From: an uncultured Candidatus Melainabacteria bacterium
GTDB taxonomy: Bacteria; Cyanobacteriota; Vampirovibrionia; Gastranaerophilales; Gastranaerophilaceae
DNA: 64,000 nt
Direction of reading: 5' to 3'
Assembly: GCA_934757245.1 (NCBI GenBank)
Contig: CAKVLH010000010.1
Location: 5,164-69,163, forward strand
Positions 1 to 7,361 of the stretch are shown piece after piece. The translations under genes and the position numbers were made by a program. The notes beneath the pieces were generated by a model, which worked only from the letters and a program-made list of their open reading frames with translations, had not been told where the DNA came from and made no database searches. How positions within the stretch are numbered: position 1 is the stretch's first letter; each line of letters begins with the position of its first letter.

Positions 1-25
1 TTAATTAAAAAATAGAAAGGATAAT

Positions 26-220
26 ATGTACAAAATAAAATATTTACCGACCGGAAATGTTTTTGTTTTACCTAAAGATGATGCAATGGCACTTAAAGAA
101 AAAAGTCCGAGTGATTATCAAATCATAGAGAAAAATGGGCGTAAGGTAAAAGATAAAATTAAACCGAAAATTAAGGAGGATGAAAACTCTATTTTTTCAA
201 AAGTAGTTGAAAAGGAGTAG
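26..220 (+). CDS. Small phage protein of unknown function (64 aa)
   Basis: The reading frame is preceded by GAAAGGA at a normal distance and ends 3 nt before the next phage gene, so it belongs to the same transcription unit. The N-terminal part could form a small beta unit. The C-terminal half is highly charged, rich in K, E and D. No family is recognised. In podophages a small gene at this place could be a capsid-proximal or DNA-binding factor, but nothing in the sequence proves that. Confidence 0.55.
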   Translation: MYKIKYLPTGNVFVLPKDDAMALKEKSPSDYQIIEKNGRKVKDKIKPKIKEDENSIFSKVVEKE

Positions 221-223
221 TGT

Positions 224-706
224 ATGAAGTTTTTAGACGCATTAGCAAAAATGGAATCAGGCGGAAATTATAAAGCTTTTAACAAATATGGTTACGCCGG
301 CAAGTACCAAATGGGCGAAATGGCGATGATTGACGCAGGTTACTATATCAAAAAAGGAAATTTTAACAATGATTGGAGTGGATTTTTTACCGGAAAAGAC
401 GGGGTTTACTCAATAACGGATTTTCTTAATAATCCACAAGCGCAAGAAAATGCGCAAATAATTTTTAAAAAGCGTCAATGGGGATATTTAAAGGCAGTTG
501 GCGCAGATAAATATATAGGAAAAGTGATTAACGGTTACACAATCACAAAATCAGGATTGCTGGCGGGCGCACATTTGAAAGGTGCAGGGTGCGTAATTAA
601 TTATTTGAAATCTGATGGAAAAAATAACGCGTGTGATGCGTTTGGAACATCAGTCGAAACGTACATGAAGAAGTTTGCAGGCTATGATGTTAAGGAGATT
701 TGTTAA
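224..706 (+). CDS. Phage muralytic enzyme, lysozyme/transglycosylase-like (160 aa)
   Basis: The protein opens directly with a catalytic-looking block: ALAKMESGGNYKAFNK, then YAGKYQMGEMA. This is the E-S-G-G-x-Y and G-x-Y-Q arrangement of lytic-transglycosylase or lysozyme-like phage domains, with Glu11 the likely acid. A later block, LLAGAHLKGAG (about residues 110-120), matches the helical part of virion-associated peptidoglycan hydrolases. There is no signal peptide, so export would need a holin or delivery in the virion. It starts 3 nt after the previous stop with GGAG upstream and precedes the connector gene. The role could be lysis or local wall digestion during DNA entry; the sequence does not separate these. 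Confidence 0.7.
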   Translation: MKFLDALAKMESGGNYKAFNKYGYAGKYQMGEMAMIDAGYYIKKGNFNNDWSGFFTGKDGVYSITDFLNNPQAQENAQIIFKKRQWGYLKAVGADKYIGKVINGYTITKSGLLAGAHLKGAGCVINYLKSDGKNNACDAFGTSVETYMKKFAGYDVKEIC

Positions 707-768
707 GATTGTTGTAAAACTTTTTATAGAGGTTAGCAAAAAAAATTTTTAGGTGTTTTAATTAAGAT

Positions 769-1266
769 ATGAATATTTTAAGAACGAATTTTGATAAAAC
801 TACAAAGCCAACTTTTATGGCACAAAGAAAACCTAAAGTTACTATTGTTTCTAAAGAAACTTTGCCTCGAAAAATCGAGTTAACAGAAATGGAAACTCAA
901 TATAATGAGGTTAATAAAGAATATCATAAAGCATTACATGATTCTTATGTACAAAAGAGAAATTTAAGCAGTTATTATTCGGCACAAGATAAATTTGAAT
1001 ATCAAGAGGTAATGAAAAAGAAAAATCGTTTAAATGCCAAGCTTGATAGAATGTCAAAAAAGGCCGGAATTGATAGATTTGCATTGGAAAATACTATTGA
1101 AGCTAAAAAGCAATACAATAGATATGCTCCAAAATTGTTTAGGGCTGAAACAAGAATGGCTTTAAAAGAAGTCGAAAAATTGATTTTTGAAGTTGTAACA
1201 AATAAAAATGCCTTAGTTACACTTGCTGCTTTAATTTCTCAATGTAAGAAAATGTTGAAAAAATAA
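769..1266 (+). CDS. Lineage-restricted protein with N-terminal F-x-x-Q tag, inserted in prophage (165 aa)
   Basis: No known family is recognised. The N-terminus, MNILRTNF...KPTFMAQ, resembles other unknown proteins in this window (MNINS...MNFGKN at 45.9 kb, YQNMSFEGK at 35.4 kb). The middle (about residues 40-110) is charged and helical, probably a coiled coil, and the end is a short hydrophobic helix. Unlike the phage genes it lacks a clear AGGAG site, having only weak AATTAAG before ATG. It sits in its own gap followed by a perfect hairpin. I read it as a cargo gene of the prophage or a host gene caught in it. Confidence 0.55.
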   Translation: MNILRTNFDKTTKPTFMAQRKPKVTIVSKETLPRKIELTEMETQYNEVNKEYHKALHDSYVQKRNLSSYYSAQDKFEYQEVMKKKNRLNAKLDRMSKKAGIDRFALENTIEAKKQYNRYAPKLFRAETRMALKEVEKLIFEVVTNKNALVTLAALISQCKKMLKK

Positions 1267-1291
1267 AAAAATAATATTATTTTGTATGAAG

Positions 1292-1324
1292 TTATCTTAC
1301 TTATCATTATGATAAGTGAGATAA
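1292..1324. terminator. Strong 14-bp hairpin between cargo gene and connector gene
   Basis: TTATCTTACTTATC pairs with GATAAGTGAGATAA across a 5-nt loop, with one G-T pair. It lies after the 165-aa gene and before the connector gene. There is no clean T-run, so it may be a processing or attenuation hairpin rather than a classical terminator. Confidence 0.5.
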
Positions 1325-1358
1325 TTTATTATGCGTTTATTTGTTAAAAGGAGTAAAT

Positions 1359-2018
1359 ATGACAATAACTTTATTAGATTTATATAATACGGCAGCAACG
1401 CAAGAATGGTCGATGTATGACAACGATGCGACTTCAGGTGATGAATTCGAAAAATCTCTTGTATTAGCTTTGAATAAAGCGTTGCAGGAGATTCTTTATT
1501 CTTATGAATTTAGTTTTCGTAATAGAACACATGTTCTGTTCACAATTCCGCGAATCAATGCTTACGATTTGCCTAACGGTATGATTAAGAAAAATTTGGA
1601 AGGTGATTATTGTGTTAAACTCGGAACAAAATTCTTAAAACGAATTGAAACTCCTGAAAATTTGGATGAAAAATCAGGTATTTCAGAAGGTTTTTATTTA
1701 AATAATGATAAAATTTATTTTTACCCAACTCCAAATGAACAATCGATTGTAACGATTGACTATATAACGTTGTGTATTGGAGAAAACAAAGACGGAGAAG
1801 AAATTTTTACGCTTAAAGAAGATGACGATGTTGTTTTTGTGCCGCCGCATTTAGAGGAATTATTGAAAAATGCAGTTATTTCAAGAGCAATGCTGAATTC
1901 TATTGCGTCAGAAAGTGATGAGAATTTTTCTGCTTATAAAAAACAGTCTGAAACCGCGTATAGATTATTGGTAAAATATGCGAAAGGAGTTGATGGCGAA
2001 AAGAAGATTTGTTTGTAA
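1359..2018 (+). CDS. Head-tail connector / tail accessory protein, T7 gp11 or P22 gp4-like (219 aa)
   Basis: This is probably the adaptor that sits under the portal and joins head to tail hub. The frame is open from 1341, but the ATG at 1359 has AAAAGGAG at the right distance and is chosen. An N-terminal helical region (TITLLDLYNTAATQEW, then a conserved-looking EFEKSLVLALNKALQEI) is followed by a beta region. The C-terminal helix (about residues 165-205) has ELLKNAVISRAML and a Tyr/Lys-rich tail. The roughly 200-aa size, the N-terminal helix pattern and the place before the tail hub gene agree with gp11/gp4 proteins. Identity is too low to be certain by eye. Confidence 0.6.
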   Translation: MTITLLDLYNTAATQEWSMYDNDATSGDEFEKSLVLALNKALQEILYSYEFSFRNRTHVLFTIPRINAYDLPNGMIKKNLEGDYCVKLGTKFLKRIETPENLDEKSGISEGFYLNNDKIYFYPTPNEQSIVTIDYITLCIGENKDGEEIFTLKEDDDVVFVPPHLEELLKNAVISRAMLNSIASESDENFSAYKKQSETAYRLLVKYAKGVDGEKKICL

Positions 2019-2066
2019 AATGTGTATATAAATGTAAATGCATTGGTTGCTTGTTGTTGAGCTTTT

Positions 2067-2089
2067 GTTGGGCTAAAAGCCCAACCTAC
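2067..2089 (-). repeat. REP palindrome (GTAGG + GTTGGGCT/AGCCCAAC)
   Basis: On the minus strand this reads GTAGG then TTGGGCT, a 4-nt loop and AGCCCAAC. GTAG followed by a short palindrome is the hallmark of REP sequences mobilised by RAYT-type transposases. Near-identical copies occur at 3021, 44098 and 60581. Confidence 0.75.
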
Positions 2090-2238
2090 TAAGAATTGTC
2101 AACCGACTAAATATTTACGTGCGTAGCTTTTAGAAAATACGCCAAACTTGTAGTTCTGACTGTTGAGGTTGACATTGCGTTTTACTTGAATTTAGTAGTC
2201 TAAGAATTGTCAACCGACCAAAGGTCTACGTGCGTAGC
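2089..2238. repeat. Two direct copies of a ~39-bp repeat ending in ACGTGCGTAGC
   Basis: CTAAGAATTGTCAACCGAC occurs at 2089 and 2200. Both copies are followed after a variable middle by TACGTGCGTAGC, ending at 2127 and 2238. The ending recurs at 30.8 kb. The rest of the gap 2019-2435 contains no gene that I can support. Confidence 0.65.
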
Positions 2239-2239
2239 A

Positions 2240-2263
2240 CAAAAAAAAGCCCCAAATGGGGCT
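2240..2263 (-). terminator. Rho-independent terminator of the 96-aa gene
   Basis: On the minus strand AGCCCC-ATTT-GGGGCT is followed by eight T. The 24 bp covering the T-run and its downstream flank (2225-2248) are identical to 30799-30822, behind the terminator of the putative sRNA. Confidence 0.75.
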
Positions 2264-2315
2264 GAAAATTTTTGTAAGATGTAAGATTTATAAGAGAGTG
2301 TTATGTTTTTGTGAA

Positions 2316-2440
2316 GTGAATAAGTGAATAAGTGGTTTTAATATTTTTAGATATTATATTTGTTTATTAGTCGCAATTTTCTTTAAAAATTGTCTAAAAT
2401 CTCTTATTACCTTATTACCTTATTGCCTTATTACCTTAAG
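2316..2440. repeat. Imperfect inverted arms of CTTATT-type repeats
   Basis: The left arm (GTGAATAAGTGAATAAGTGG, from 2316) and the right arm (CTCTTATTACCTTATTACC, from 2401) are imperfect reverse complements. The right arm runs into the 3' end of the 96-aa gene. The same arm type encloses REPs at 2861-3310 and 60495-60693. Confidence 0.5.
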
Positions 2441-2726
2441 CAATAAAGTTATTCCCAAATCTGTTAGCGCCGTAGAAGAAAGATTCTCTCATAACTTGTT
2501 GAAGGTTTCTTTTTCTAACAACTCTGTTACCAACTTGTGTGTTAGCGATGTCATTAACAGATTTTGTGTAGCAAGAGGTAACAAGAGAGTTGATGTACTT
2601 AGAAACAGTTGTTTCTTTTTCGCTTTCTTCAACTGAAACAGTTTCAACTTCAGAATCAAATTGTTCGAAGAAGTTGTTGATTGATTCGATTTCTTTGTTT
2701 GAAATTGTTTCTGTTGTGAATAACAT
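2436..2726 (-). CDS. Unknown 96-aa protein, antisense to phage genes, with strong dedicated promoter
   Basis: No family is recognised. The first 40 residues are acidic (DSEVETVSVEESEKETTVS). The second half is basic and could be helical (VGNRVVRKRNLQQVMRES), ending in an aromatic-Gly tail. It reads against the phage genes and has its own signals: AAGGAG before the ATG, the 34-nt promoter-like element, and a clear terminator about 170 bp after the stop. Codon use looks regular, so I consider it a real, probably well-expressed gene. It could be a prophage cargo gene or a host gene. The short gap holds phage-unrelated repeats on both sides. Confidence 0.6.
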   Translation of the reverse strand: MLFTTETISNKEIESINNFFEQFDSEVETVSVEESEKETTVSKYINSLVTSCYTKSVNDIANTQVGNRVVRKRNLQQVMRESFFYGANRFGNNFIA

Positions 2727-2758
2727 CTTGTTTACTCTCCTTGATTATCTCTTATGTA

Positions 2759-2792
2759 TATATAAAGTATTTATCTTTTTAAAAATTGCCTT
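2759..2792 (-). promoter_or_regulatory. 34-nt conserved promoter-like element, copy 1
   Basis: On the minus strand it runs from GGCAATTTTT to ACTTTATATATA over exactly 34 nt, with CTTTACAAAACTT about 32 nt upstream. The other copies are at 16031, 30980 and 49757. The gene start lies about 33 nt downstream behind AAGGAG. Confidence 0.7.
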
Positions 2793-2937
2793 TTTTGACG
2801 CGTTTTATGAAGTTTTGTAAAGTTGGGTTTAGAAAAATGGGAAATTCTTAATAAATGTTTAAAAAAGGGAATAAGGTAATGAGGGAATAGGAGAATAAGA
2901 GGTTTTAAATTTTATGTATAATAATAGTTAATAAAAA

Positions 2938-3010
2938 GCTGGATCTTTCGCGCTAATCGCGCTCAAGATGACGCCCAGCCTGTGATTTCACGCTACATCA
3001 TTCTGAGGTT
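2938..3010. repeat. Host intergenic repeat of the CTGG...GACG...CCAG type
   Basis: The block starts GCTGGATC, contains GATGACGCCCAGCC and continues to CATCATTCTGAGG. Related blocks are at 6562, 7172, 13669 and 17909. They resemble the widely seen intergenic family with CGTCATTGCGAGG cores. Confidence 0.5.
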
Positions 3011-3020
3011 CGATTAGAAA

Positions 3021-3043
3021 GTAGGTTGGGCTTTCAGCCCAAC
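3021..3043 (+). repeat. REP palindrome (GTAGGTTGGGCT...AGCCCAAC)
   Basis: The sequence is identical to the copies at 2067 (opposite strand, loop differs) and 44098. It lies between the inverted arms 2861-3310. Confidence 0.75.
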
Positions 3044-3219
3044 AAAAATATATACATGTTAATAAAACCCTCTCCCTAACCCTCCCCCGAGGGAGGGGAC
3101 TAAGGTATAGGTTGTGTTCAACGTTTTCATTGAACACGACAATAATCAAATTTTTGTCTTATTGGATGACAATAATCCAACACTATCTTGGACTTGTATG
3201 CCATTTATCTTTTGTTATT

Positions 3220-3240
3220 GTCAGGCAGTGCCTGACCTAC
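3220..3240 (-). repeat. REP palindrome with GTCAGGCA/TGCCTGAC stem
   Basis: On the minus strand it reads GTAGG followed by TCAGGCACTGCCTGAC. Identical copies are at 6632 and 7242. It has the same GTAGG head as the GTTGGGCT family but an unrelated stem. Confidence 0.75.
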
Positions 3241-3323
3241 TTTAGAAGGTTAGAAAATATTTAAAACCTCTTATTCCCCTATTGCCTTATTACCTTATTC
3301 CCCTAAAAAAGAAAGGAGTTATC

Positions 3324-4865
3324 ATGCAGAAAACTGCATTAATTTGTAATAATTTTTCAGGAATAAATCGTAGTTCTTCGGTTTATTCGTCTTCAGCAAT
3401 TACAGCATCTGATATTCAGAATGTCGAATTGTTTGCAACTGAAATCAATTCCGGTGTCGGAATAAGAACGGCAAAAGGAAATGTTGCGGTTTGCGATTTA
3501 ATTCCGGCAGATGAAAAAATCATCAATATTTTTGAAAGCGTACAAAAAAGCCAAACTTATTTCTTTGTTCATACAGAAAACAAAACCGAAGGCAAAATTT
3601 ACTTATATTCAAGGTTAGCAGGGACATTAACCGAAAAAGTCAACAGTTTGAAAGTTACGGGAGTTTCGTCCGCAACAGATGTTTCGCAAGGTTGGTCTGA
3701 TTTATGGGTATTTTCAAATTCAGAAGATATGCTTTCAATTGAAATCGGACATTACAGCGATTCAGGTGAGTTAGCCGAAGTTGTAAAAATGACACCAAAG
3801 GACGCGGACGGACGTTTAGTAAAAGGACTTGGAATTGTTGTGTTTGCAGGGCGTTTGTGGGTGTTTAACCAACAAGTTTTGTGGTATTCGGTTCAAGAGG
3901 ATATTTATGATTTTGCAACCTCAGATGCTCAAATTTCGACTTCTGCCGGCTATATCGAGTTTGTAAAAAACATCACCGCGATTTATCCGTATTTAGGAAC
4001 ATTGGCTGTATTTCATAACAATTCGTCTTCACTAATTGCGACAGACGATGAAAAACACACTTTCTACAAGACTTTTGACTCTCCAGGGGGGTGCGCTTCT
4101 TACAATTCGCTTGTCTTCCACGGAACAGAATTGTATTTTTACGATAATACAAAGAAAGGGATTTTTAGCTTTAAACAAGTAATAAATGGTGATAAAACGC
4201 TTGGTGATAATATCGCGATTGATATTCAAGAAGAATTGTTTGATATTCCGACTTCTCAGCTAAAGAATCTAAGAACTTTGTCTGTAGTAACTTCTGACAG
4301 AAACGAAGTTTGGATGCTTATTCCGAGTGAAGATGAAAATTATTCAACAATCGTGATTTATGATTATTTAAGAAAAACTTGGGTTAAGAGAAAATCTCAA
4401 AAGGTTAATTGTTTTGCAACAGTTGGCGGAGTTTTGTATTCAGGCGGTAAAAAAATTTATGAAGAGTATTCGTCAAATACGTTTGACGGTGAGTTTATTA
4501 AGTCGTTTTACAAATGCACGCCTCTTAATTTGGGTTACGAAAATTCGTTCAAGATTCTTGCTTACCCTCCGAAAATTTCGTTGGATATGTATTATAACAA
4601 CAGTTTTTATGTTGAATATACTAGAAATTATGATTCAATGACTTCAAAAACTCGTTATATCAAGGCAAAGTCGCTCAAAAATTCGCTTTATTTTGATATC
4701 GGGCATTGGGATAATTCGTATTTTGCAATTAAAGATATTAATGCGATTAAAAAATTGCCGACTTCTTTTTTCAAAACTTTACAAATGACGTTTTTGACAA
4801 AAAAACATGGCGACGATTTTTGTATCAGAAATATTGAGTTTGGAAAGATTAAGGTTAAATATTGA
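3324..4865 (+). CDS. Tail hub / tail tube protein, T7 gp12 or P22 gp10-like (513 aa)
   Basis: The protein is a long, almost purely beta sequence with repeated short strands and aromatic pairs (GRLWVFNQQVLWYS, DLWVFSNSEDML, GTLAVFHNNSSSL, NEVWMLIPSEDEN, VIYDYLRKTWVK). This is typical of the propeller-like tail hubs that plug the podovirus tail (P22 gp10, T7 gp12). A WVKRK-like segment near residue 370 fits the 'yDy..~tW' repeats of these families. An in-frame upstream extension from 3282 only translates the inverted repeat, so the ATG at 3324 behind GAAAGGAG is chosen. It follows the connector gene, as expected. The family call rests on fold-like pattern and context, not on firm motif identity. 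Confidence 0.55.
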   Translation: MQKTALICNNFSGINRSSSVYSSSAITASDIQNVELFATEINSGVGIRTAKGNVAVCDLIPADEKIINIFESVQKSQTYFFVHTENKTEGKIYLYSRLAGTLTEKVNSLKVTGVSSATDVSQGWSDLWVFSNSEDMLSIEIGHYSDSGELAEVVKMTPKDADGRLVKGLGIVVFAGRLWVFNQQVLWYSVQEDIYDFATSDAQISTSAGYIEFVKNITAIYPYLGTLAVFHNNSSSLIATDDEKHTFYKTFDSPGGCASYNSLVFHGTELYFYDNTKKGIFSFKQVINGDKTLGDNIAIDIQEELFDIPTSQLKNLRTLSVVTSDRNEVWMLIPSEDENYSTIVIYDYLRKTWVKRKSQKVNCFATVGGVLYSGGKKIYEEYSSNTFDGEFIKSFYKCTPLNLGYENSFKILAYPPKISLDMYYNNSFYVEYTRNYDSMTSKTRYIKAKSLKNSLYFDIGHWDNSYFAIKDINAIKKLPTSFFKTLQMTFLTKKHGDDFCIRNIEFGKIKVKY

Positions 4866-4876
4866 AAGGAAATGCA

Positions 4877-5998
4877 ATGAATAATTCAATAAATTTGTTG
4901 GAAAATTTTTTAGAACAACAAAAGCAAAAATACGTAATAGCTGGCGCGTATGGGGCGTTGGGGCTTGCTCTTTTGGTGATATTGGCTACAAGAGGTGGCA
5001 AGTCTTCTTTATCAGCATCAAGTAGTAGAAATGAAAAAGAGGAAAAGAGTTCTAAAAAATCCGGCTCTCAATCAAATGGAACTGCATGTGTAGGTTCGTA
5101 TCACGTGAGCGGTTATACAAGAGCTGACGGCACAGAGGTAAGTGATTACACTAGAACTTGCGGAGCAAAACATTTGGGGAAAACAAAAGTCTTGCAAGGG
5201 CACGTAGAAAAAAACGATGTGATAGAAAATATAAAAACAGTTTTGCATGAAAAATCTGAAACTTATAGACATTATGAAGATTTAGAACCAATAGAAGTTG
5301 TTCAAAAAATGGTAACGAAATTACCATCTAATGATACAAGTATACCATTAAAGGAATATTATAAATTATCTCTTAACCTCACAGATAATCCAGAAAAAGT
5401 TGTTTCTAATGAAAGATACCAAGTATATAAAGTTGAGGACTTGCCTGATATATATGATGAGAATGTCGTTTATGACAAAATTTCAAAAGGTTTGAATTTA
5501 GACTTGAACAAACCAGAAAATAAGGTTTTTGTAAAAAATATTAGAGTAGTAATTCCAAATCAAAACTCAAAATTAATAGAACTGATAAAAAAATCTGACG
5601 AAATAAAGAACATTCTAAAAAAAGAAAATGAAAATATTGAACTTGGGGTTTACGAAAATAAATATTTTAAAAGTGGGGTTGAATTTAAAAAACCTACTCA
5701 TAAAGATATTTCTTCTAAATCTTGGACGGATAAAGCAACTTTATTTGGAGTAATTCACAACGCTGATATTTTTGATATGAAGCAAAATGAGAAAGGGGGG
5801 ATTGATTTTGTCATTACTGATTTTTATGATTTTGAAAACTGGGATTTTAACAAAAACTATAATGCAGAAGATTGGGGTATAAAAAATTTAAATAATAATG
5901 CCTATTGGCAACAAGAAACTGGACATTTAATGCCTTATGTTCTGTATATTCCTATAGAATATTCCATTGATGAAATTTGGGACATTTTAATGAAATAA
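4877..5998 (+). CDS. Membrane-anchored phage protein with GYTRxDGTxV motif and D-x-Y-D C-terminal domain (373 aa)
   Basis: A single membrane helix (about residues 18-40, IAGAYGALGLALLVILA) is followed by a Ser/Lys-rich linker. Then comes a short motif, VSGYTRADGTEVSDYTR, flanked by two cysteines, which recurs in many phage and surface proteins. A long charged middle follows. The C-terminal domain (about 280-373) has GVIHNADIFD, VITDFYDFENWDF and YVLYIPIEYS. D-x-Y-D followed by F occurs in colicin M-like lipid II hydrolases, but the following His-Arg of that family is missing. ATG 4877 with AAAGGA is used. In podophages this position often holds internal virion or ejection proteins. Function is unassigned. 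Confidence 0.6.
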   Translation: MNNSINLLENFLEQQKQKYVIAGAYGALGLALLVILATRGGKSSLSASSSRNEKEEKSSKKSGSQSNGTACVGSYHVSGYTRADGTEVSDYTRTCGAKHLGKTKVLQGHVEKNDVIENIKTVLHEKSETYRHYEDLEPIEVVQKMVTKLPSNDTSIPLKEYYKLSLNLTDNPEKVVSNERYQVYKVEDLPDIYDENVVYDKISKGLNLDLNKPENKVFVKNIRVVIPNQNSKLIELIKKSDEIKNILKKENENIELGVYENKYFKSGVEFKKPTHKDISSKSWTDKATLFGVIHNADIFDMKQNEKGGIDFVITDFYDFENWDFNKNYNAEDWGIKNLNNNAYWQQETGHLMPYVLYIPIEYSIDEIWDILMK

Positions 5999-6436
5999 AA
6001 ATGAATAAGGAAAAAAGAACAAGTAGTGAACATAGTTATCAATGGGACAGGGTGTATTTGTTGATACAACTATAATATGTATAAAAAGAAAAATAATATT
6101 CCATAGGTAAATAAAGTTATAAAAACGATTATTTAGTAGAAAATTTGAAGTAACTCTTATTTTTCTTTTTTGAAGTTTCTGTTTTACAAAGATAATAATT
6201 TGAACTAAAATTGCTATGAATAAAAAAATGACAACCAATAAATAATACAAGAAAAACGAAAATAAAGAAAAAAAATAAGCTCCAACGCAGGTATCTTTGC
6301 TATTAATAGTTATAATAAAAATAATTAAATAAGCTACTATCCAAAAAAGTGTAGGTGGAATAATAAATATATGCACTGCGTGGAATTGTTTGAGATTTCT
6401 TATGAAGTTATATGTTGTTTTAATTGGATTTTGCAT
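5987..6436 (-). CDS. Multi-pass membrane protein, tandem paralogue A (149 aa)
   Basis: About four hydrophobic helices follow the N-terminal peptide MQNPIKTTYNFIRNLKQFHA. The first 20 residues match the neighbouring gene at 6652-7044 almost exactly, while the rest has diverged. It overlaps the end of the preceding phage gene by 12 bp on the opposite strand. No clear ribosome site is visible, which lowers confidence. No family is recognised. The duplicated start region and shared upstream DNA argue for a real gene pair, perhaps an immunity, exclusion or small-transporter function carried by the prophage; that is only a guess. Confidence 0.45.
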   Translation of the reverse strand: MQNPIKTTYNFIRNLKQFHAVHIFIIPPTLFWIVAYLIIFIITINSKDTCVGAYFFSLFSFFLYYLLVVIFLFIAILVQIIIFVKQKLQKRKIRVTSNFLLNNRFYNFIYLWNIIFLFIHIIVVSTNTPCPIDNYVHYLFFFPYSFLFH

Positions 6437-6498
6437 AGAAATATTATAAATTATTTTAATGTTTTTTACAATAGAGCTAATGATTTTAAGCCTAAAAA

Positions 6499-6529
6499 GG
6501 CGGGAACTGCTTCCGCATTCCCATCCTAC
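6499..6529 (-). repeat. REP with GTAGGATGGGAA...TTCCCGCC
   Basis: GTAGG is followed by an ATGGGAA/TTCCC stem with a GC-rich loop. Related copies are at 7108-7139 (minus) and 18102-18132 (plus). Confidence 0.65.
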
Positions 6530-6651
6530 GTTTTTCAGAATGACGTAGTCTAAAACTATGAGCTGGGCGTCATTGTGAGGTTTGTTAAAACCGAAACAAT
6601 CCAGCCTTTTATAAACTGTTTTTTAGTTATTGTCAGGCAGTGCCTGACCTA

Positions 6652-7044
6652 CTAATGAAAGGCAAGATAAATTAACATAATTAGTGCGATTATATAAACA
6701 ATTAGTGCTATAAAAAATATAAAATTAAAAAATATGTTATCTATTATAAAATTCCATCTGATTACAATTTTTTTATGAATTAAAAATTGTATTATTAAAA
6801 TCACAGCTTCTAATACTATTGCACCTATTGTCGAAAAAAAGGTGATAAAGAATGTAAAAATGGCAAGAAGGCAAAGTCCAAAGTAGTATGCAGGTACTTC
6901 GTCACAGTAATTCTTTGATGGAGTATAAAAAATCCAACAAAGAAATAAAAAATAGAAAAAAGTCGGCCAAATGCAGATGTGTATTGCGTGGAATTGTTTG
7001 AGATTTTTTATGAAGTTGTATGTTGTTTTAATTGGATTTTGCAT
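6652..7044 (-). CDS. Multi-pass membrane protein, tandem paralogue B (130 aa)
   Basis: The start MQNPIKTTYNFIKNLKQFHA is almost identical to paralogue A. It is followed by about four membrane helices of different sequence, ending in YIIALIMLIYLAFH. The frame is open further upstream, but that part translates a REP palindrome, so the ATG at 7044 shared with paralogue A is chosen. Its stop codon falls in the REP at 6632-6652. No ribosome site is obvious. Strong divergence after an almost identical 5' end suggests selection for variation or replacement of the 3' part by recombination. Function is unknown. Confidence 0.45.
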   Translation of the reverse strand: MQNPIKTTYNFIKNLKQFHAIHICIWPTFFYFLFLCWIFYTPSKNYCDEVPAYYFGLCLLAIFTFFITFFSTIGAIVLEAVILIIQFLIHKKIVIRWNFIIDNIFFNFIFFIALIVYIIALIMLIYLAFH

Positions 7045-7107
7045 AGAAATATTATAAATTATTTTAATGCTTTTTACAATAGAGCTTATGATTTTTAGTC
7101 TAAAAAA

Positions 7108-7139
7108 GGTGGGAACTGTTTTCGCTTTTCCCACTCTAC
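7108..7139 (-). repeat. REP with GTAGAGTGGGAA...TTCCCACC
   Basis: This is a variant of the copy at 6499-6529 inside the second half of the duplication. The gap 7045-7361 holds this REP, a CCGG...CCAG host repeat (7172-7215) and a GTCAGGCA REP (7242-7262). I see no gene there before the AAGGAG at 7351. Confidence 0.6.
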
Positions 7140-7361
7140 GTTCTTCAGAATGACGTAGTCTAAAACTATAAACCGGGCGTCATTGTGAGGTTTGTTAAAA
7201 CCGAAACAATCCAGCCTTTTATAAACTGTTCTTTAGTTATTGTCAGGCAGTGCCTGACCTACTACTTCTTTATTGCGATAAAAGAAAAAGTAAGTGTTCC
7301 CTTGCCCAAAGAACGACTAAGATTCACAAAACCAAAGAAAAATAAATCGAAAGGAGTAAAA

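Larger units (their letters stand above)
2861..3310. repeat. Composite repeat: 50-bp inverted arms around REPs, upstream of tail hub gene
   Basis: The left arm 2861-2910 and right arm 3259-3310 are near-perfect reverse complements built from CTTATT-like units (ends AAAAAAGGGAATAAGG and TTAAAACCTCTTATTCCCC). Between them lie an 'ATGACG' host repeat (2938-3010), a REP (3021-3043), a CCCTCCCCC/GAGGGAGGGG hairpin (3065-3105), a GTGTTCAA/TTGAACAC hairpin (3114-3137) and another REP (3220-3240). The tail hub ribosome site follows the right arm directly. No gene is seen in 2800-3320. Confidence 0.6.
6377..7264. repeat. Tandem duplication: ~278-bp blocks 6377-6654 and 6985-7264
   Basis: The blocks are near-identical. 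Each holds the first 20-odd codons of a membrane-protein gene, its upstream region, a GTAGG-TGGGAA REP (6499-6529; 7108-7139), a CTGG/CCGG...CCAG host repeat (6562-6605; 7172-7215) and a GTCAGGCA REP (6632-6652; 7242-7262). The two genes diverge downstream of the shared start, so the duplicated unit is about 608 bp. Confidence 0.75.

Noticed and set aside
2759..2792. Sigma-54 promoter
   Set aside because: GGC is present but no GC lies 10 nt further on, and the other copies do not supply it.
3282..3323. N-terminal extension of the tail hub frame
   Set aside because: It only translates the right arm of the inverted repeat. The ribosome site supports ATG 3324.
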